From contig NZ_JCKI01000003.1 of NCBI RefSeq assembly GCF_000708265.2, positions 124,001-188,000 of the forward strand: 64,000 nt of DNA, written 5' to 3'. Under the pieces are notes generated by a model, which did not search any database, was not told where the DNA came from, and saw only the letters and a list, made by a program, of their open reading frames with translations. The position numbers were made by a program, and so were the translations under genes. Of this stretch, positions 45,860 to 54,802 are shown one piece after another. This DNA comes from Pedobacter sp. R20-19. Its GTDB lineage: Bacteria > Bacteroidota > Bacteroidia > Sphingobacteriales > Sphingobacteriaceae. How positions within the stretch are numbered: the first letter of the stretch is position 1; each line of letters begins with the position of its first letter.

Positions 45860-48559
45860 CTAACCAAAAACGGTTTTAGCTTTATTTACCGCTTTTTTTA
45901 AATCTATACCTTTTCCTAAAACACCTTTAAATAAATCTCCTTCTGCCTTTAATCTGTCTATGGTATTAAAAATATTAAAATTCTTCATTTCCAGTCCCTT
46001 TTTAACCTCATCCCAGTGAAGCGGCATGGAAACAGTGGCCCCTGGTTTTGGTCGAAGCGAATAAGGACCTGCAATAGTAGCCCCTGGCCTATTCTGCAGA
46101 AAATCTAAGTACATTTTACCTTTTCTGGCGGGAATCATTCTTTCAAGTGAGGTGTAATCAGGAATTTCCTTTTCAACCAAACTAACCACCATCTTGGCAA
46201 ACATTTGACTTTGATCGTAATTATATTTCGCATTTAAGGGAATATAAATATGCATCCCGGTGGAACCTGATGTTTTGCAATAGGATGGAACATCAATCGC
46301 ATCGAGGATTTTTTTGGTAACCTGTGCAGCTTCTACAACCTGATCAAATGAATGCTGATCCGGATCAAGATCGATTACACAATAATCTGGATGATCTGGG
46401 TTTTGAATTCTGCTGAACCATGGGTTCATTTCGATACAACCTAGACTGGCCATCCAGAGTAAAGACGCTTCATCTGTTCCTACGAGATATTCCTTTTTTT
46501 CTCCATCGCCATTCTCATAAGGGAAAGTCTTGGCCCAGTCTGGCGCCTTCCCTTTCACATCTTTCTGATAAAAGCTTTTTCCATTGATCCCTCCAGGAAA
46601 ACGATTTAAAGACTGTGGCCGATCTTTAAGGTAGGGTAAAATATAATCAGCCACCTGATAGTAATAGTTAAACAAATCTCTTTTAGTTACCTGATCATCA
46701 GGCCAGTAAATTTTGCTTAGGTTGGTAAATTTAAGTTCGTGCCCTTTTACTTTGCGTACCTGAGTTTGTTCCTTTGGATTAAGCAAGGTTTTGCGCTCAG
46801 CATGCTGAGGTGCTTTGATGGCCTCACTGTGTTTTTCAGTTTTAGCTGTTTTATTGCTAATTACCTTTTCTGTAGCTATCTCTTCTTCACGAATTACTTC
46901 CTTTCCTTTTTTATCTTCACGCATGCCCTGAAAAGATGGATGCCTGAATACACCATCTTCTGTAACTTCTGTAAAAGCCACCTCACAAACCAATTCTGGC
47001 TTTAGCCAGGTTGCCTTTGCTTTAGGAGGATTTGGCCGAAACCGAGAAGGTTTATTTACATCAGGCAATTCATCAAAAGGACTCTTTTTGATGATTAATG
47101 ACTCAAACTGCTTCATCATTTCCTTTTGCTGTTTGTCAGAAAAACCTGTTCCCACCTTACCCACATATTGCAGTTTTCCCTTTTCGTATACGCCAAGCAA
47201 AAGGGAACTAAATGCTTTTGAAGTGTCTTCATTTTTGGTAAAACCTGCAATAACCACTTCCTGGCGTTTGCTTACCTTAATTTTTAGCCATTCTTTTGAT
47301 CTCCGGTCAGAAACATATGAACTGTTAATTTTCTTTGCAATAATGCCTTCGAGTCCCATTTTCTTAGCGGCAGCAAAAAAATCTATTCCACTTGCTTTAA
47401 ATACCTTTCCGAGCCGCACCCGATCGTCATCAACAGGCAAAATTTCATTTAAAATAGCCTGACGCTGAAATAAAGGAAGTTCCATCAAATTCTTGCCATC
47501 ATACCACAACAAATCGAACACATACAAAACAAGTTCCCCGTCTGCTTCGCTGCGCCAGTTTTGCAATGACCCAAATTTTGAAATACCTTTTTCATTTAAA
47601 ACCAATATTTCTCCATCTATTACAGCATTGATTTTCCATTCCCTGAGTAAATCATAAATGGGATAGAATTTATCATTAAAAGATTTATTATTTCTGGAAA
47701 GCAGTTCTACTTCACCTTTATTAATGGTAGCCAAGGCTCTATATCCATCCCATTTTACTTCATATTGCCAGCTATCATCATCAAAAGGTTCATTAACCAA
47801 TGTAGCCAGCATGGGTTTTATTCCGGTAGGCATAGCAGATTTTGGAGCTTTCTTAAGCAATGCCTTCACATCTACGTCTTCTTGTTCACCAATGGTTTCT
47901 TCTTGAGGGCTAATCTTTTTAACGGATGATTTTTTTGCAGTTTTTACCTCTTGCTCCTTGCCATCTTTCCAAACCATTTCTGATGTTTTTTCCATCGCAC
48001 TAATGGTTTTTCCGGAAAGGACAGATTTATCTTGCTTTGTAATATCTTTGGTAGTCGCATAATCATCCTTATGCTTAATCAAGAGCCAGCCATTTTCACC
48101 CATGCCTTTCGTTTTCACCAAAGCAAATTCGCCCTTAAGTTTTTCTCCGTTGAGTTTAATTTTAAGAGAGCCTTCAGAAAGTTGCTTCAATAGATGCTTT
48201 TCCTGTGCTTTTTTGCCTTTAATAGCTTCGATGGGTTCGTAGCTACCTTCATCCCAAACAATTACTGTTCCGCCTCCATACTCTCCTTTTGGAATGATTC
48301 CTTCAAAATCTTTATAATCAAATGGATGGTCTTCAACCATCATGGCTAAACGCTTATTTTTAGGGTCAGTGGAAGGACCTTTGGGTACTGCCCAGCTTTT
48401 GAGTACGCCATCCATTTCCAAGCGAAAATCGTAATGCAGACGCGTAGCATCATGTTTTTGAATCACAAATTGCAGTTTGTTTTTATCCTTGCTTTTTCCT
48501 GCTTTAGGTTCAGTAGTGGTAGCGAAATTGCGCTTTGCTTCGTATTGTTTCAAACCCAT
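45860..48559 (-). CDS. ligD: Multidomain ATP-dependent DNA ligase D (NHEJ)
   Basis: 899 residues acting in bacterial non-homologous end joining. Domain order is phosphoesterase, ligase, polymerase. The phosphoesterase part (about residues 1-170) has HDATRLHYDFRLE and VEDHPFDYKDFEG. The ligase part (about 245-550) has the adenylated lysine K269 in YEVKWDGYRALA. The polymerase/primase part (about 605-899) has NLSKIYWP and the DxD metal site in CVIDLDPDQHSF (D730, D732). No ku gene is in the window, although ligD needs it. Linkers (for example 205-245) are charged and disordered-looking. ATG start. Confidence 0.96.
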   Translation of the reverse strand: MGLKQYEAKRNFATTTEPKAGKSKDKNKLQFVIQKHDATRLHYDFRLEMDGVLKSWAVPKGPSTDPKNKRLAMMVEDHPFDYKDFEGIIPKGEYGGGTVIVWDEGSYEPIEAIKGKKAQEKHLLKQLSEGSLKIKLNGEKLKGEFALVKTKGMGENGWLLIKHKDDYATTKDITKQDKSVLSGKTISAMEKTSEMVWKDGKEQEVKTAKKSSVKKISPQEETIGEQEDVDVKALLKKAPKSAMPTGIKPMLATLVNEPFDDDSWQYEVKWDGYRALATINKGEVELLSRNNKSFNDKFYPIYDLLREWKINAVIDGEILVLNEKGISKFGSLQNWRSEADGELVLYVFDLLWYDGKNLMELPLFQRQAILNEILPVDDDRVRLGKVFKASGIDFFAAAKKMGLEGIIAKKINSSYVSDRRSKEWLKIKVSKRQEVVIAGFTKNEDTSKAFSSLLLGVYEKGKLQYVGKVGTGFSDKQQKEMMKQFESLIIKKSPFDELPDVNKPSRFRPNPPKAKATWLKPELVCEVAFTEVTEDGVFRHPSFQGMREDKKGKEVIREEEIATEKVISNKTAKTEKHSEAIKAPQHAERKTLLNPKEQTQVRKVKGHELKFTNLSKIYWPDDQVTKRDLFNYYYQVADYILPYLKDRPQSLNRFPGGINGKSFYQKDVKGKAPDWAKTFPYENGDGEKKEYLVGTDEASLLWMASLGCIEMNPWFSRIQNPDHPDYCVIDLDPDQHSFDQVVEAAQVTKKILDAIDVPSYCKTSGSTGMHIYIPLNAKYNYDQSQMFAKMVVSLVEKEIPDYTSLERMIPARKGKMYLDFLQNRPGATIAGPYSLRPKPGATVSMPLHWDEVKKGLEMKNFNIFNTIDRLKAEGDLFKGVLGKGIDLKKAVNKAKTVFG

Positions 48560-48635
48560 AATGATGTCTTAAGATTGGTTTTCTAATTGGATTAGAATTA
48601 TTAAAACAGTGTTGAAACGGAAAAGGTTTTTAATA

Positions 48636-48996
48636 TCAACTTGCGAAGTTTCAAAGGCCAGGAGCGTGGCAAAACTTCGCCAGTTTAAAGGATATCAGAG
48701 ATTAAATAGCCAGGGGATGATGCGTTCAGACTGACGAAGTTTCCCCTGCGCAACAATCCATCAAAACTTCGTAAGTCGGTCTAACTTCAACTTGCGAAGT
48801 TTCAAAGCCCAAGAGCGTGGCAGAACTTCGCCAGCTTAAAAGATAATCAGAGATTAAATAGCCAGGGGATGATGCGTATAGACTAACGAAGTTTCCCCTG
48901 CACACCAATCCATCAAAATTTCGTCAGTCGGTTTAACCTCAACTTGCGAAGTTTAAAGGCCAAAAGCGTGGAAAAACTTCGCAAGTTTAAAAGATA
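48636..48996. repeat. Tandem repeat array, about 151-base period, REP-like palindromes
   Basis: Three copies begin at 48636, 48787 and 48939 (TCAACTTGCGAAGTTT), the third partial. Each starts with a hairpin made of CTTGCGAAGTTT and AAAACTTCGC, spaced by a GGCCAGGAGCGTGG-type centre. The first two copies then share GATTAAATAGCCAGGGGATG and GAAGTTTCCCCTG. Copies differ by roughly 10 percent. Unrelated in sequence to the 18.2 kb array but equal in organisation. It sits upstream of both ligD and the DUF3606 gene. No gene is seen in 48560-49111. Confidence 0.9.
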
Positions 48997-49111
48997 AATT
49001 CTAAGCCAATTATGAAATCTGACAATAAGAAAACAAAATCTAATTATCTGAGCAAAACCAACTGGTGCAAAAATTTGTTCATTCTATATCAATTAGCCAA
49101 AATATAAACCT

Positions 49112-49333
49112 ATGGAAACTCAAAACACTTCGACCAATACTCGTAAAGAGGTAATCGACATTTCAGATGAACAAGATCGCAACTATTGGGCAGCAAGACT
49201 CGGTGTAAGCAGCGAAAAATTAAAATCAACAATTAGAGCGATCCATAGTATGGAGTTTTCTAAATTAAATGATTTTTTAAGAATGGAGAAAATTAAATCT
49301 GCCAGTACTTATCAGCGTTTCGCTAATTCTTAA
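49112..49333 (+). CDS. DUF3606 family small protein
   Basis: 73 residues, with DISDEQDRNYWAARLGVSSEKLKSTIRAI matching the DUF3606 pattern (a short helical domain with conserved YW). Function unknown; the family is common in plant-associated and soil bacteria. ATG start directly after the repeat array. The next small ORF follows at 10 bases. Confidence 0.85.
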   Translation: METQNTSTNTRKEVIDISDEQDRNYWAARLGVSSEKLKSTIRAIHSMEFSKLNDFLRMEKIKSASTYQRFANS

Positions 49334-49343
49334 AATACGGGTA

Positions 49344-49547
49344 ATGTTAGTAGAAACAAATAATATGATAAGTGAGGGAGCGGTTACTAATCCAACCATT
49401 ACAGATGCTACACACTTGATTGACTTACCAGTTCAAGAAAAATTCTTTAGTCAAAAAATGGAAGGTGATGCAGTAAAACATCCAAAGGCAACCATTAAGA
49501 TACTGACTATTCCTTATCCAAAAAACGGACTAGCCAATCTGCTTTAA
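49344..49547 (+). CDS. Short ORF after DUF3606, unknown
   Basis: 67 residues, starting 10 bases after the DUF3606 stop. Polar, no membrane helix, no recognised motif (TIPYPKNGLANLL at the end). It could be the second gene of a small unit or a chance frame. Low confidence. Confidence 0.35.
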   Translation: MLVETNNMISEGAVTNPTITDATHLIDLPVQEKFFSQKMEGDAVKHPKATIKILTIPYPKNGLANLL

Positions 49548-49876
49548 CTAGCTAAATAACCGTCTCATAAGGCATTTTTGTTTTTTAGTTGGCTTCTTGC
49601 TTATCTTCTTAAATTATAATATTCACCTGCTTTTAGCTTTAGTGTACATTATGCCTTAAACAGCAAGGTAGTTTTGTACCTACAGAGCATTGATCGTAAG
49701 CATATTGCCAATTATTAATCATGTGGCTTACAAAACCACTCATAGTAACATATCTTAACTTTCAAAAATATCATGTCAAATAAGAAACTATCTCTATTTT
49801 GAAGTAATTTCTTATTTTTACGTGTAAAAATTTTTATATTTACGTAAATTATTTTTTAAAATATAAATTTTAGGTT
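49548..49876 (+). promoter_or_regulatory. Gap with palindromic operator of the toxin-antitoxin pair
   Basis: No gene is seen in this stretch. At 49814-49831 is an inverted repeat with arms ATTTTTAC and GTAAAAAT around a GT centre. At 49838-49849 is a perfect palindrome ATTTACGTAAAT. Their centres are 21 bases apart, two helical turns. A TATATTTA box (49835-49842, one base off consensus) overlaps the second, so binding there would block the promoter. The start codon at 49877 follows by 27 bases. This fits antitoxin-mediated self-repression. Confidence 0.6.
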
Positions 49877-50137
49877 ATGGATTCAAAACTCACTTTAAGC
49901 TTTAATCAGGATGTAGTTGCGAAAGCTAAAAAATATGCTGCCGAGAACAACATTAGTTTGTCGCGTTTAATTGAGCATTTACTTATTCAAGTTACCTCAA
50001 GTGATTACAAATCTCTTGATGATTATCCCATTTCTGATTGGGTGAGCATGGTTGCCGAAGGTGAGGTAGAATATAAAAAAACCCCAAAACCATCTCGCAA
50101 AGCATCAAAGGATGAATTTTTTTCCTCTAAAAAATAA
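49877..50137 (+). CDS. Antitoxin, ribbon-helix-helix type (DUF6364-like)
   Basis: 86 residues. The N-terminus KLTLSFNQDVVAKAKKYAAENNISLSRLIEHLL is a ribbon-helix-helix fold, expected to bind the palindromes just upstream. The C-terminus is basic and flexible (KKTPKPSRKASKDEFFSSKK), the part that usually wraps the toxin. The following PIN-domain gene starts 3 bases after its stop, the classic VapBC-type order of antitoxin first. ATG start. Confidence 0.85.
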   Translation: MDSKLTLSFNQDVVAKAKKYAAENNISLSRLIEHLLIQVTSSDYKSLDDYPISDWVSMVAEGEVEYKKTPKPSRKASKDEFFSSKK

Positions 50138-50140
50138 TTA

Positions 50141-50557
50141 ATGAAGATATTTTTAGATGCGAATGTTCTTGTTTCTGTATTGAATAAAGAATACCCATTA
50201 TTTACCTATTCATCAAGAATTTTAAGCCTGGCATCACATCCGAAATTTGAGGTCTATACTTCGCCTCTTTGTTTAGCCATTGCATTTTATTTTGCAGAAA
50301 AAAAACATAAAACTTCGGCTAAACAAAAAATTGATTTGCTTTGCCAGCATATTAAAATTGCCCCAAATTCCTCAAACGGTGTTTCCAAAGCTTTATCAAA
50401 CAGGTCTATTCACGATTTTGAAGATGGATTAGAATATTATGCGGCAGAAGCGGTTGGTTGTACCTGCATTATTACGGAAGACATTGCAGATTTTTATTTT
50501 TCTGAACTTGAAGTATTGAATTGCCAGGCATTTTTTAAAAGACATTTATTAAACTGA
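50141..50557 (+). CDS. PIN-domain toxin (VapC-like ribonuclease)
   Basis: 138 residues. PIN domain acidic residues are visible at MKIFLDANVLVSVLN (D6), SIHDFEDGLEYYAA (D92 and D95) and ITEDIADF (D114, D117), the Mg-dependent RNase core. VapC toxins cleave tRNA or rRNA; the target here is unknown. It starts 3 bases after the antitoxin gene, so both are translated from one message. Full length, no frameshift, so the pair is probably functional. Confidence 0.87.
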   Translation: MKIFLDANVLVSVLNKEYPLFTYSSRILSLASHPKFEVYTSPLCLAIAFYFAEKKHKTSAKQKIDLLCQHIKIAPNSSNGVSKALSNRSIHDFEDGLEYYAAEAVGCTCIITEDIADFYFSELEVLNCQAFFKRHLLN

Positions 50558-50588
50558 CATCACCATTATTTACAAGGCAATATAAAAG

Positions 50589-50924
50589 TTAACTCCAAAG
50601 CTTAGTCCACCAACTTTCTTCAAAACCGATGTACAATCCATCTTCACGTAAGTCGGTAGGATATATATGAATGTAATCACCTTGACCTTCAGCTCCTCTT
50701 CCCGTTTTTAAACTGTACTCATATCGATGAATGGGGCAAACCAAATGTCCATTTTTACACCAGCCACCCGAAAAATGACCACCAGCATGCGGACAGTAAG
50801 ACTGTGTTGCTACGATATTAGTTTCGGTATTGATAATACAAAGTTGTTTTCCACCAACATGTACGGTTTTGATATCCCCTTCTATAGGGATTTGAGTTAT
50901 ATTTAAAGCTTTATACCACTTCAT
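50589..50924 (-). CDS. Rieske 2Fe-2S protein
   Basis: 111 residues from ATG 50924 (an in-frame GTG precedes). The Rieske cluster ligands are CPHAGGHF (C44, H46) and CPIHRYEYSLKTGRG (C63, H66), with normal spacing. No membrane anchor or signal peptide, so it is a soluble cytoplasmic ferredoxin-type Rieske protein, as in dioxygenase or nitrite reductase small subunits. No oxygenase partner is adjacent. It is convergent with the PIN gene (31-base gap). Confidence 0.92.
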   Translation of the reverse strand: MKWYKALNITQIPIEGDIKTVHVGGKQLCIINTETNIVATQSYCPHAGGHFSGGWCKNGHLVCPIHRYEYSLKTGRGAEGQGDYIHIYPTDLREDGLYIGFEESWWTKLWS

Positions 50925-51031
50925 CACCCCTAAATTAAGTATTTAAATATCAGTCTTATTTCATCTTTCTATTAAATATTAAATCAAGACCAACTCGACG
51001 ATATTTTTTTTGGATATTTGCATCCTCAAAA

Positions 51032-51655
51032 ATGAAACAAAATATACCAGAAGACGGCACATTACTTCCTTTAATGGAAGAGTTCTATACCATACAAGGA
51101 GAAGGATTTAATACAGGTAAAGCAGCATATTTTATACGCTTGGGTGGTTGCGATGTTGGTTGTCATTGGTGTGATGTTAAAGAAAGCTGGGATGCTGAGA
51201 TGCACCCGCTTACACCAGCAGATGTTATTGTAGCAAATGCTGATCAATTTCCGGGTAAAGCGGTTGTGATTACAGGTGGAGAACCTTTAATTTATAATCT
51301 TGATTATCTAACCAATAAGCTGAAAGATAGAGGCATCTTAACTTTTATCGAAACATCTGGTGCTTATCCTTTATCGGGTAACTGGGATTGGATTTGTTTA
51401 TCGCCTAAAAAATTTAAAGCTCCACGACCAGACATTACCCCATTTGCGCATGAATTAAAGGTAATTGTTTTTAATAAAAGTGATTTTAAATGGGCTGAAG
51501 AATATGCAGCCATGGTATCGCCCACCTGCAAATTATATTTGCAACCCGAATGGTCTAAATCAAAAGAAATTACGCCGATGATTATTGAATATGTAATGGC
51601 AAATCCTAAGTGGGAAATTTCTTTACAAACGCATAAATTTTTAAATATTCCTTAA
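51032..51655 (+). CDS. queE: 7-carboxy-7-deazaguanine synthase
   Basis: A radical SAM enzyme that makes the deazaguanine core for queuosine (and related nucleosides). 207 residues. The cluster motif CDVGCHWC (C40, C44, C47) follows YTIQGEGFNTGKAAYFIRLGG, the QueE signature. Substrate-binding stretch VVITGGEPLIYN. The rest of the pathway (queC, queD, queF) is not in the window. ATG start; it precedes the OmpA gene at 37 bases. Confidence 0.95.
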   Translation: MKQNIPEDGTLLPLMEEFYTIQGEGFNTGKAAYFIRLGGCDVGCHWCDVKESWDAEMHPLTPADVIVANADQFPGKAVVITGGEPLIYNLDYLTNKLKDRGILTFIETSGAYPLSGNWDWICLSPKKFKAPRPDITPFAHELKVIVFNKSDFKWAEEYAAMVSPTCKLYLQPEWSKSKEITPMIIEYVMANPKWEISLQTHKFLNIP

Positions 51656-51692
51656 AAAACAATACATTAGCTTAATAACCAATGTATTGCTT

Positions 51693-53579
51693 ATGAGGCT
51701 TTGCTTTACCCTTCTTTTAATCTTTTTTGGCTTTTGTGTTTTCGCACAATCTTCTAACAATAAGAAAGCACAGTTATCTTACGAGAAAGCAGTCTCTTTA
51801 TTTGAGAAATCAGACGATTTAGCTGCAGAGCAGATGCTTAAAAATGCAGTAGAGGCAGATCCCCTATTTCAATCTGCCTATATCCTTTTAGGAAATGTTC
51901 AGAAGCTGCAAAAAAAATATACAGAAGCAAAGGCTGCTTATCAAAAGTCTGTTTTAATCAATACAAATGTTTCACCGATTGTTATTTACAATTTGGCAGA
52001 AACTGAATTTGCCACGCAAGAGTATGATAAAGCCAGAATGCATTTTACAACTTTTTTGATTTCGGATGCTTCATCTGATCAGGCGAAAAAAGCAAAAAAG
52101 TACTTGCTGGATTGCGATTTCGCTGCTTTAGCCATCCATAAACCTGTAGTATTTACACCAGCAAATCTTGGTAAAGGCATCAATACCACTGATGCAGAAT
52201 ATTTTCCGGCATTAACTGCTGATGGTGAAACATTGATTTTTACCAGACAAGTTAATGGCAATGAAGATTTTTGGACTTCACAGTTTAAAAATAATGTATG
52301 GGCAGAAGCAACACCATTATCCTCCAGAATTAACACTTTAAAATATAACGAAGGTGCTCAAACCATATCTCCTGATGGGAAGTATTTATTTTTTACCGGA
52401 TGTAATCGCCCGGATGGACTAGGTAGGTGTGATATTTACGTCTCTCATCGTGAAGGAAACGATTGGGGTGAGCCGTATAATTTGGGAAAGCCTGTTAATT
52501 CAGAATATTGGGAATCGCAACCAGCCATTAGTCCTGATGGAAGAACTTTATATTTTATTAGCAATCGCCCGGGTGGATCTGGTGGATATGACATTTGGAA
52601 AAGCACCATTACAGATGATGCCAAATGGGGCCCCGCAATTAATCTGGGCCCAGATATAAACACGATGTATGATGAAAATACTCCCTTTCTTCATGCTGAT
52701 GGACGAACATTATATTTTTCATCAGATGGATGGCCTGGATTTGGCCATAAAGACATCTATTACAGCAGAATGAATGAGTCTGGAAAATTCCAAAAACCTG
52801 TAAACATGGGTTATCCAATCAATTCATTTGAAGATGAAAATGGTTTGATTGTTAGTGCAGATGGAAATTTCGGTATGTTTTCTTCAAATCTGGCAAAAGG
52901 TTTTGGTATTCAGGATATCTATAGCTTTGGAATTCCTGAGTCTGCAAAGCCACTAAAGATTTCTTATGTTAAAGGAATTGTAAAAGATAAAGACACTAAA
53001 AAAACAATCGAAAGCAATGTTCAGGTAATTGATCTAAAAACCAATCGTGCTGTTTTTGATGACTATACGGACCCGGAAACCGGTCAATTTTTAGCAGTGA
53101 TGCCTGTTGGAAGTAATTATCTTTTTAATGTAAACGCCGATGGATACCTGTTTTACTCTGAAAATTTCGAGTTAAAGCAAGGTAACATTAATCAGCCTTA
53201 TCAGATTGAGGTATTGATGGAAAAAATAAAATCTGGCGCAAATGTTACTTTAAAGAATATCTTTTTTGACACCAATAAATATAATCTTTTACCGGCATCA
53301 ATACGTGAATTGGATTTGTTAATTGATTTCCTACAACAAAACGCAAGTGTTCATATTGAAATTCAAGGACATACTGATAATATCGGAGACAATAAGCTAA
53401 ATGAGAAATTGTCGTTCGATCGGGCAAATGCCGTTAATAATTATTTGATTAAAAATGGAATTGATACCAACAGGCTTACATTTAAAGGTTTTGGAGCTGA
53501 AAAGCCGCTAAATGATAATAAAACAGAAGCAGACAGGAAAAATAACCGTAGAACCTCATTTGTTATTACTAAAATTTAA
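51693..53579 (+). CDS. Secreted TPR-PD40-OmpA protein
   Basis: 628 residues. Signal peptide MRLCFTLLLIFFGFCVFAQ (start ATG 51693). Tetratricopeptide-like repeats (residues about 20-140), then four to five PD40/WD40-like beta-propeller repeats seen as DGETLIFTRQ, DGKYLFFTGC, DGRTLYFISN, DGRTLYFSSD, and a C-terminal OmpA peptidoglycan-binding domain (HTDNIGDNKLNEKLSFDRA). Architecture is typical of Bacteroidota peptidoglycan-anchored envelope proteins, some tied to the type IX secretion and gliding machinery (PorE-like). Specific partners are not visible; the next gene starts 2 bases after. Confidence 0.92.
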   Translation: MRLCFTLLLIFFGFCVFAQSSNNKKAQLSYEKAVSLFEKSDDLAAEQMLKNAVEADPLFQSAYILLGNVQKLQKKYTEAKAAYQKSVLINTNVSPIVIYNLAETEFATQEYDKARMHFTTFLISDASSDQAKKAKKYLLDCDFAALAIHKPVVFTPANLGKGINTTDAEYFPALTADGETLIFTRQVNGNEDFWTSQFKNNVWAEATPLSSRINTLKYNEGAQTISPDGKYLFFTGCNRPDGLGRCDIYVSHREGNDWGEPYNLGKPVNSEYWESQPAISPDGRTLYFISNRPGGSGGYDIWKSTITDDAKWGPAINLGPDINTMYDENTPFLHADGRTLYFSSDGWPGFGHKDIYYSRMNESGKFQKPVNMGYPINSFEDENGLIVSADGNFGMFSSNLAKGFGIQDIYSFGIPESAKPLKISYVKGIVKDKDTKKTIESNVQVIDLKTNRAVFDDYTDPETGQFLAVMPVGSNYLFNVNADGYLFYSENFELKQGNINQPYQIEVLMEKIKSGANVTLKNIFFDTNKYNLLPASIRELDLLIDFLQQNASVHIEIQGHTDNIGDNKLNEKLSFDRANAVNNYLIKNGIDTNRLTFKGFGAEKPLNDNKTEADRKNNRRTSFVITKI

Positions 53580-53581
53580 AT

Positions 53582-53998
53582 ATGTCACAAAACTACGCAA
53601 ACCATAAAAGGTTTTATCCACTATTTCATTTCTTCACAATTCCCATAACTATATTGGGGTTAGGCTTAGCCATTTATTCATTCGTTGCAATTCCAACGAT
53701 AATTACAGGCTTAATTGTACTGGCATTTTTTTTAATTGCAATTGTTGCCGTCATGGCTCGTATGTTTTCTTTGAAAGCGCAGGATAGAGCTGTCAGAGCG
53801 GAAGAAAAGCTGCGTTATTTTATTTTAGCAGGAAAAATTTTTCCGTCTGAATTAGGATTAGGTCAAACTTTGGCACTACGTTTTGCCAGTGATGATGAGT
53901 ATTTAGCTGTAGTTGATAAAGCAGTTAGTGAAAAACTATCTTCAGACGAGATTAAGAAAGCCATTAAAAATTGGCGTGGAGATTATCACAGGATATAA
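53582..53998 (+). CDS. DUF6526-like membrane protein
   Basis: 138 residues with two hydrophobic helices (about 15-33 and 38-60) preceded by YANHKRFYPLFHF, then a soluble helical region with RAEEKLRYFILAGKIFPSELGL. Family identity (DUF6526) is from pattern and tentative. It starts 2 bases after the OmpA stop and is co-transcribed with it. Function unknown. Confidence 0.75.
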   Translation: MSQNYANHKRFYPLFHFFTIPITILGLGLAIYSFVAIPTIITGLIVLAFFLIAIVAVMARMFSLKAQDRAVRAEEKLRYFILAGKIFPSELGLGQTLALRFASDDEYLAVVDKAVSEKLSSDEIKKAIKNWRGDYHRI

Positions 53999-54011
53999 TT
54001 AATAGCTAAAT

Positions 54012-54070
54012 TGTCATGCTGAGCATGGGAAGCACTATCAGAAAGTGGTCTTCGATAAACTCAGACTAAC
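54012..54070. repeat. Dispersed repeat remnant (third REP-like family)
   Basis: TGTCATGCTGAGCATGGGAAG... ending CTTCGATAAACTCAGACTAAC. The sequence resembles the GTCATGCTGAGC repeat known from Bacteroidota genomes, with inverted CTGAG/CTCAG ends. One copy, between convergent genes. Confidence 0.55.
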
Positions 54071-54083
54071 TATTTGAAGAAAT

Positions 54084-54800
54084 TTAAAACTTCTTCCCCT
54101 TCATTACCCTTATTTCGGATCCTTCAGCCAACATGACAGAATCAGGCACAGCCCTATTTAGAAAGGCAAAATTTTCACCATAATTCGCTCCAAAATCAAC
54201 ATCTATATCAAATTGTTTAACCGGATAAACTTCCCATCTCGGGTGCTCAACGCCATATTCAGATGTTTTACCAGGACCAATTTTAGTATAGCCCCAATAA
54301 TGTTCGGTAATAAATTCTTCTTCACTATCCACTAAGATATCTACCGCCTTTGATGATGCTGTAACAGAAAAACTATTCCATTTCTTAGCATTCCAGAGAT
54401 AGTCTACCTTAATTTGATTATCCTTTGCTGTCCAAGTATGCTTCATCGGTAAGGTTTGATAATTTTCCTTATAGATGGAATTTGCTACAAAAGTAATGGC
54501 GGGCAATGGTACAATCTCTTTGATGAAAACGACACCTCGTTTCCATTCAGTACCATCCAGATACTTCACATAAAACCGAAGATTTACTTCTTCAAAATTA
54601 GTATGAAATGGAATATTAAATCCAAGAAGTTTCACATCTATAAACATAAACCCAACCAAACTAACATAGTATTTTCCATGCCAATCATCCAGTTCTGTAT
54701 TTGGTGGGACATATTTTTCAAGAATGTTTTTATCTACCGCATACTGCGCTAAAGCCAATTTTCTCCATTCGGCAGTTAGAAATACTTTGGATTTCGTCAA
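54084..54800 (-). CDS. DUF2071 (YqjF-like) protein
   Basis: 238 residues. N-terminal TAEWRKLALAQYAVDKNILEKYVPPNTELD and middle FEEVNLRFYVKYLDGTEWKRGVVFIKEIVP match the DUF2071/YqjF family, related to acetoacetate decarboxylase-like folds; function is unknown. The only credible start is TTG at 54800, 2 bases after the kdsA stop codon, which suggests translational coupling to kdsA. Confidence 0.85.
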   Translation of the reverse strand: MTKSKVFLTAEWRKLALAQYAVDKNILEKYVPPNTELDDWHGKYYVSLVGFMFIDVKLLGFNIPFHTNFEEVNLRFYVKYLDGTEWKRGVVFIKEIVPLPAITFVANSIYKENYQTLPMKHTWTAKDNQIKVDYLWNAKKWNSFSVTASSKAVDILVDSEEEFITEHYWGYTKIGPGKTSEYGVEHPRWEVYPVKQFDIDVDFGANYGENFAFLNRAVPDSVMLAEGSEIRVMKGKKF

Positions 54801-54802
54801 AA

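Noticed and set aside
48636..48996. CRISPR array or coding repeats
   Set aside because: Units of about 151 bases, no variable spacers and no open frame with start; palindromes point to REP-type elements.
49344..50557. Reading 49344-49547 as part of the toxin-antitoxin operon
   Set aside because: It is over 300 bases upstream of the antitoxin promoter palindromes and lacks relation to either protein.
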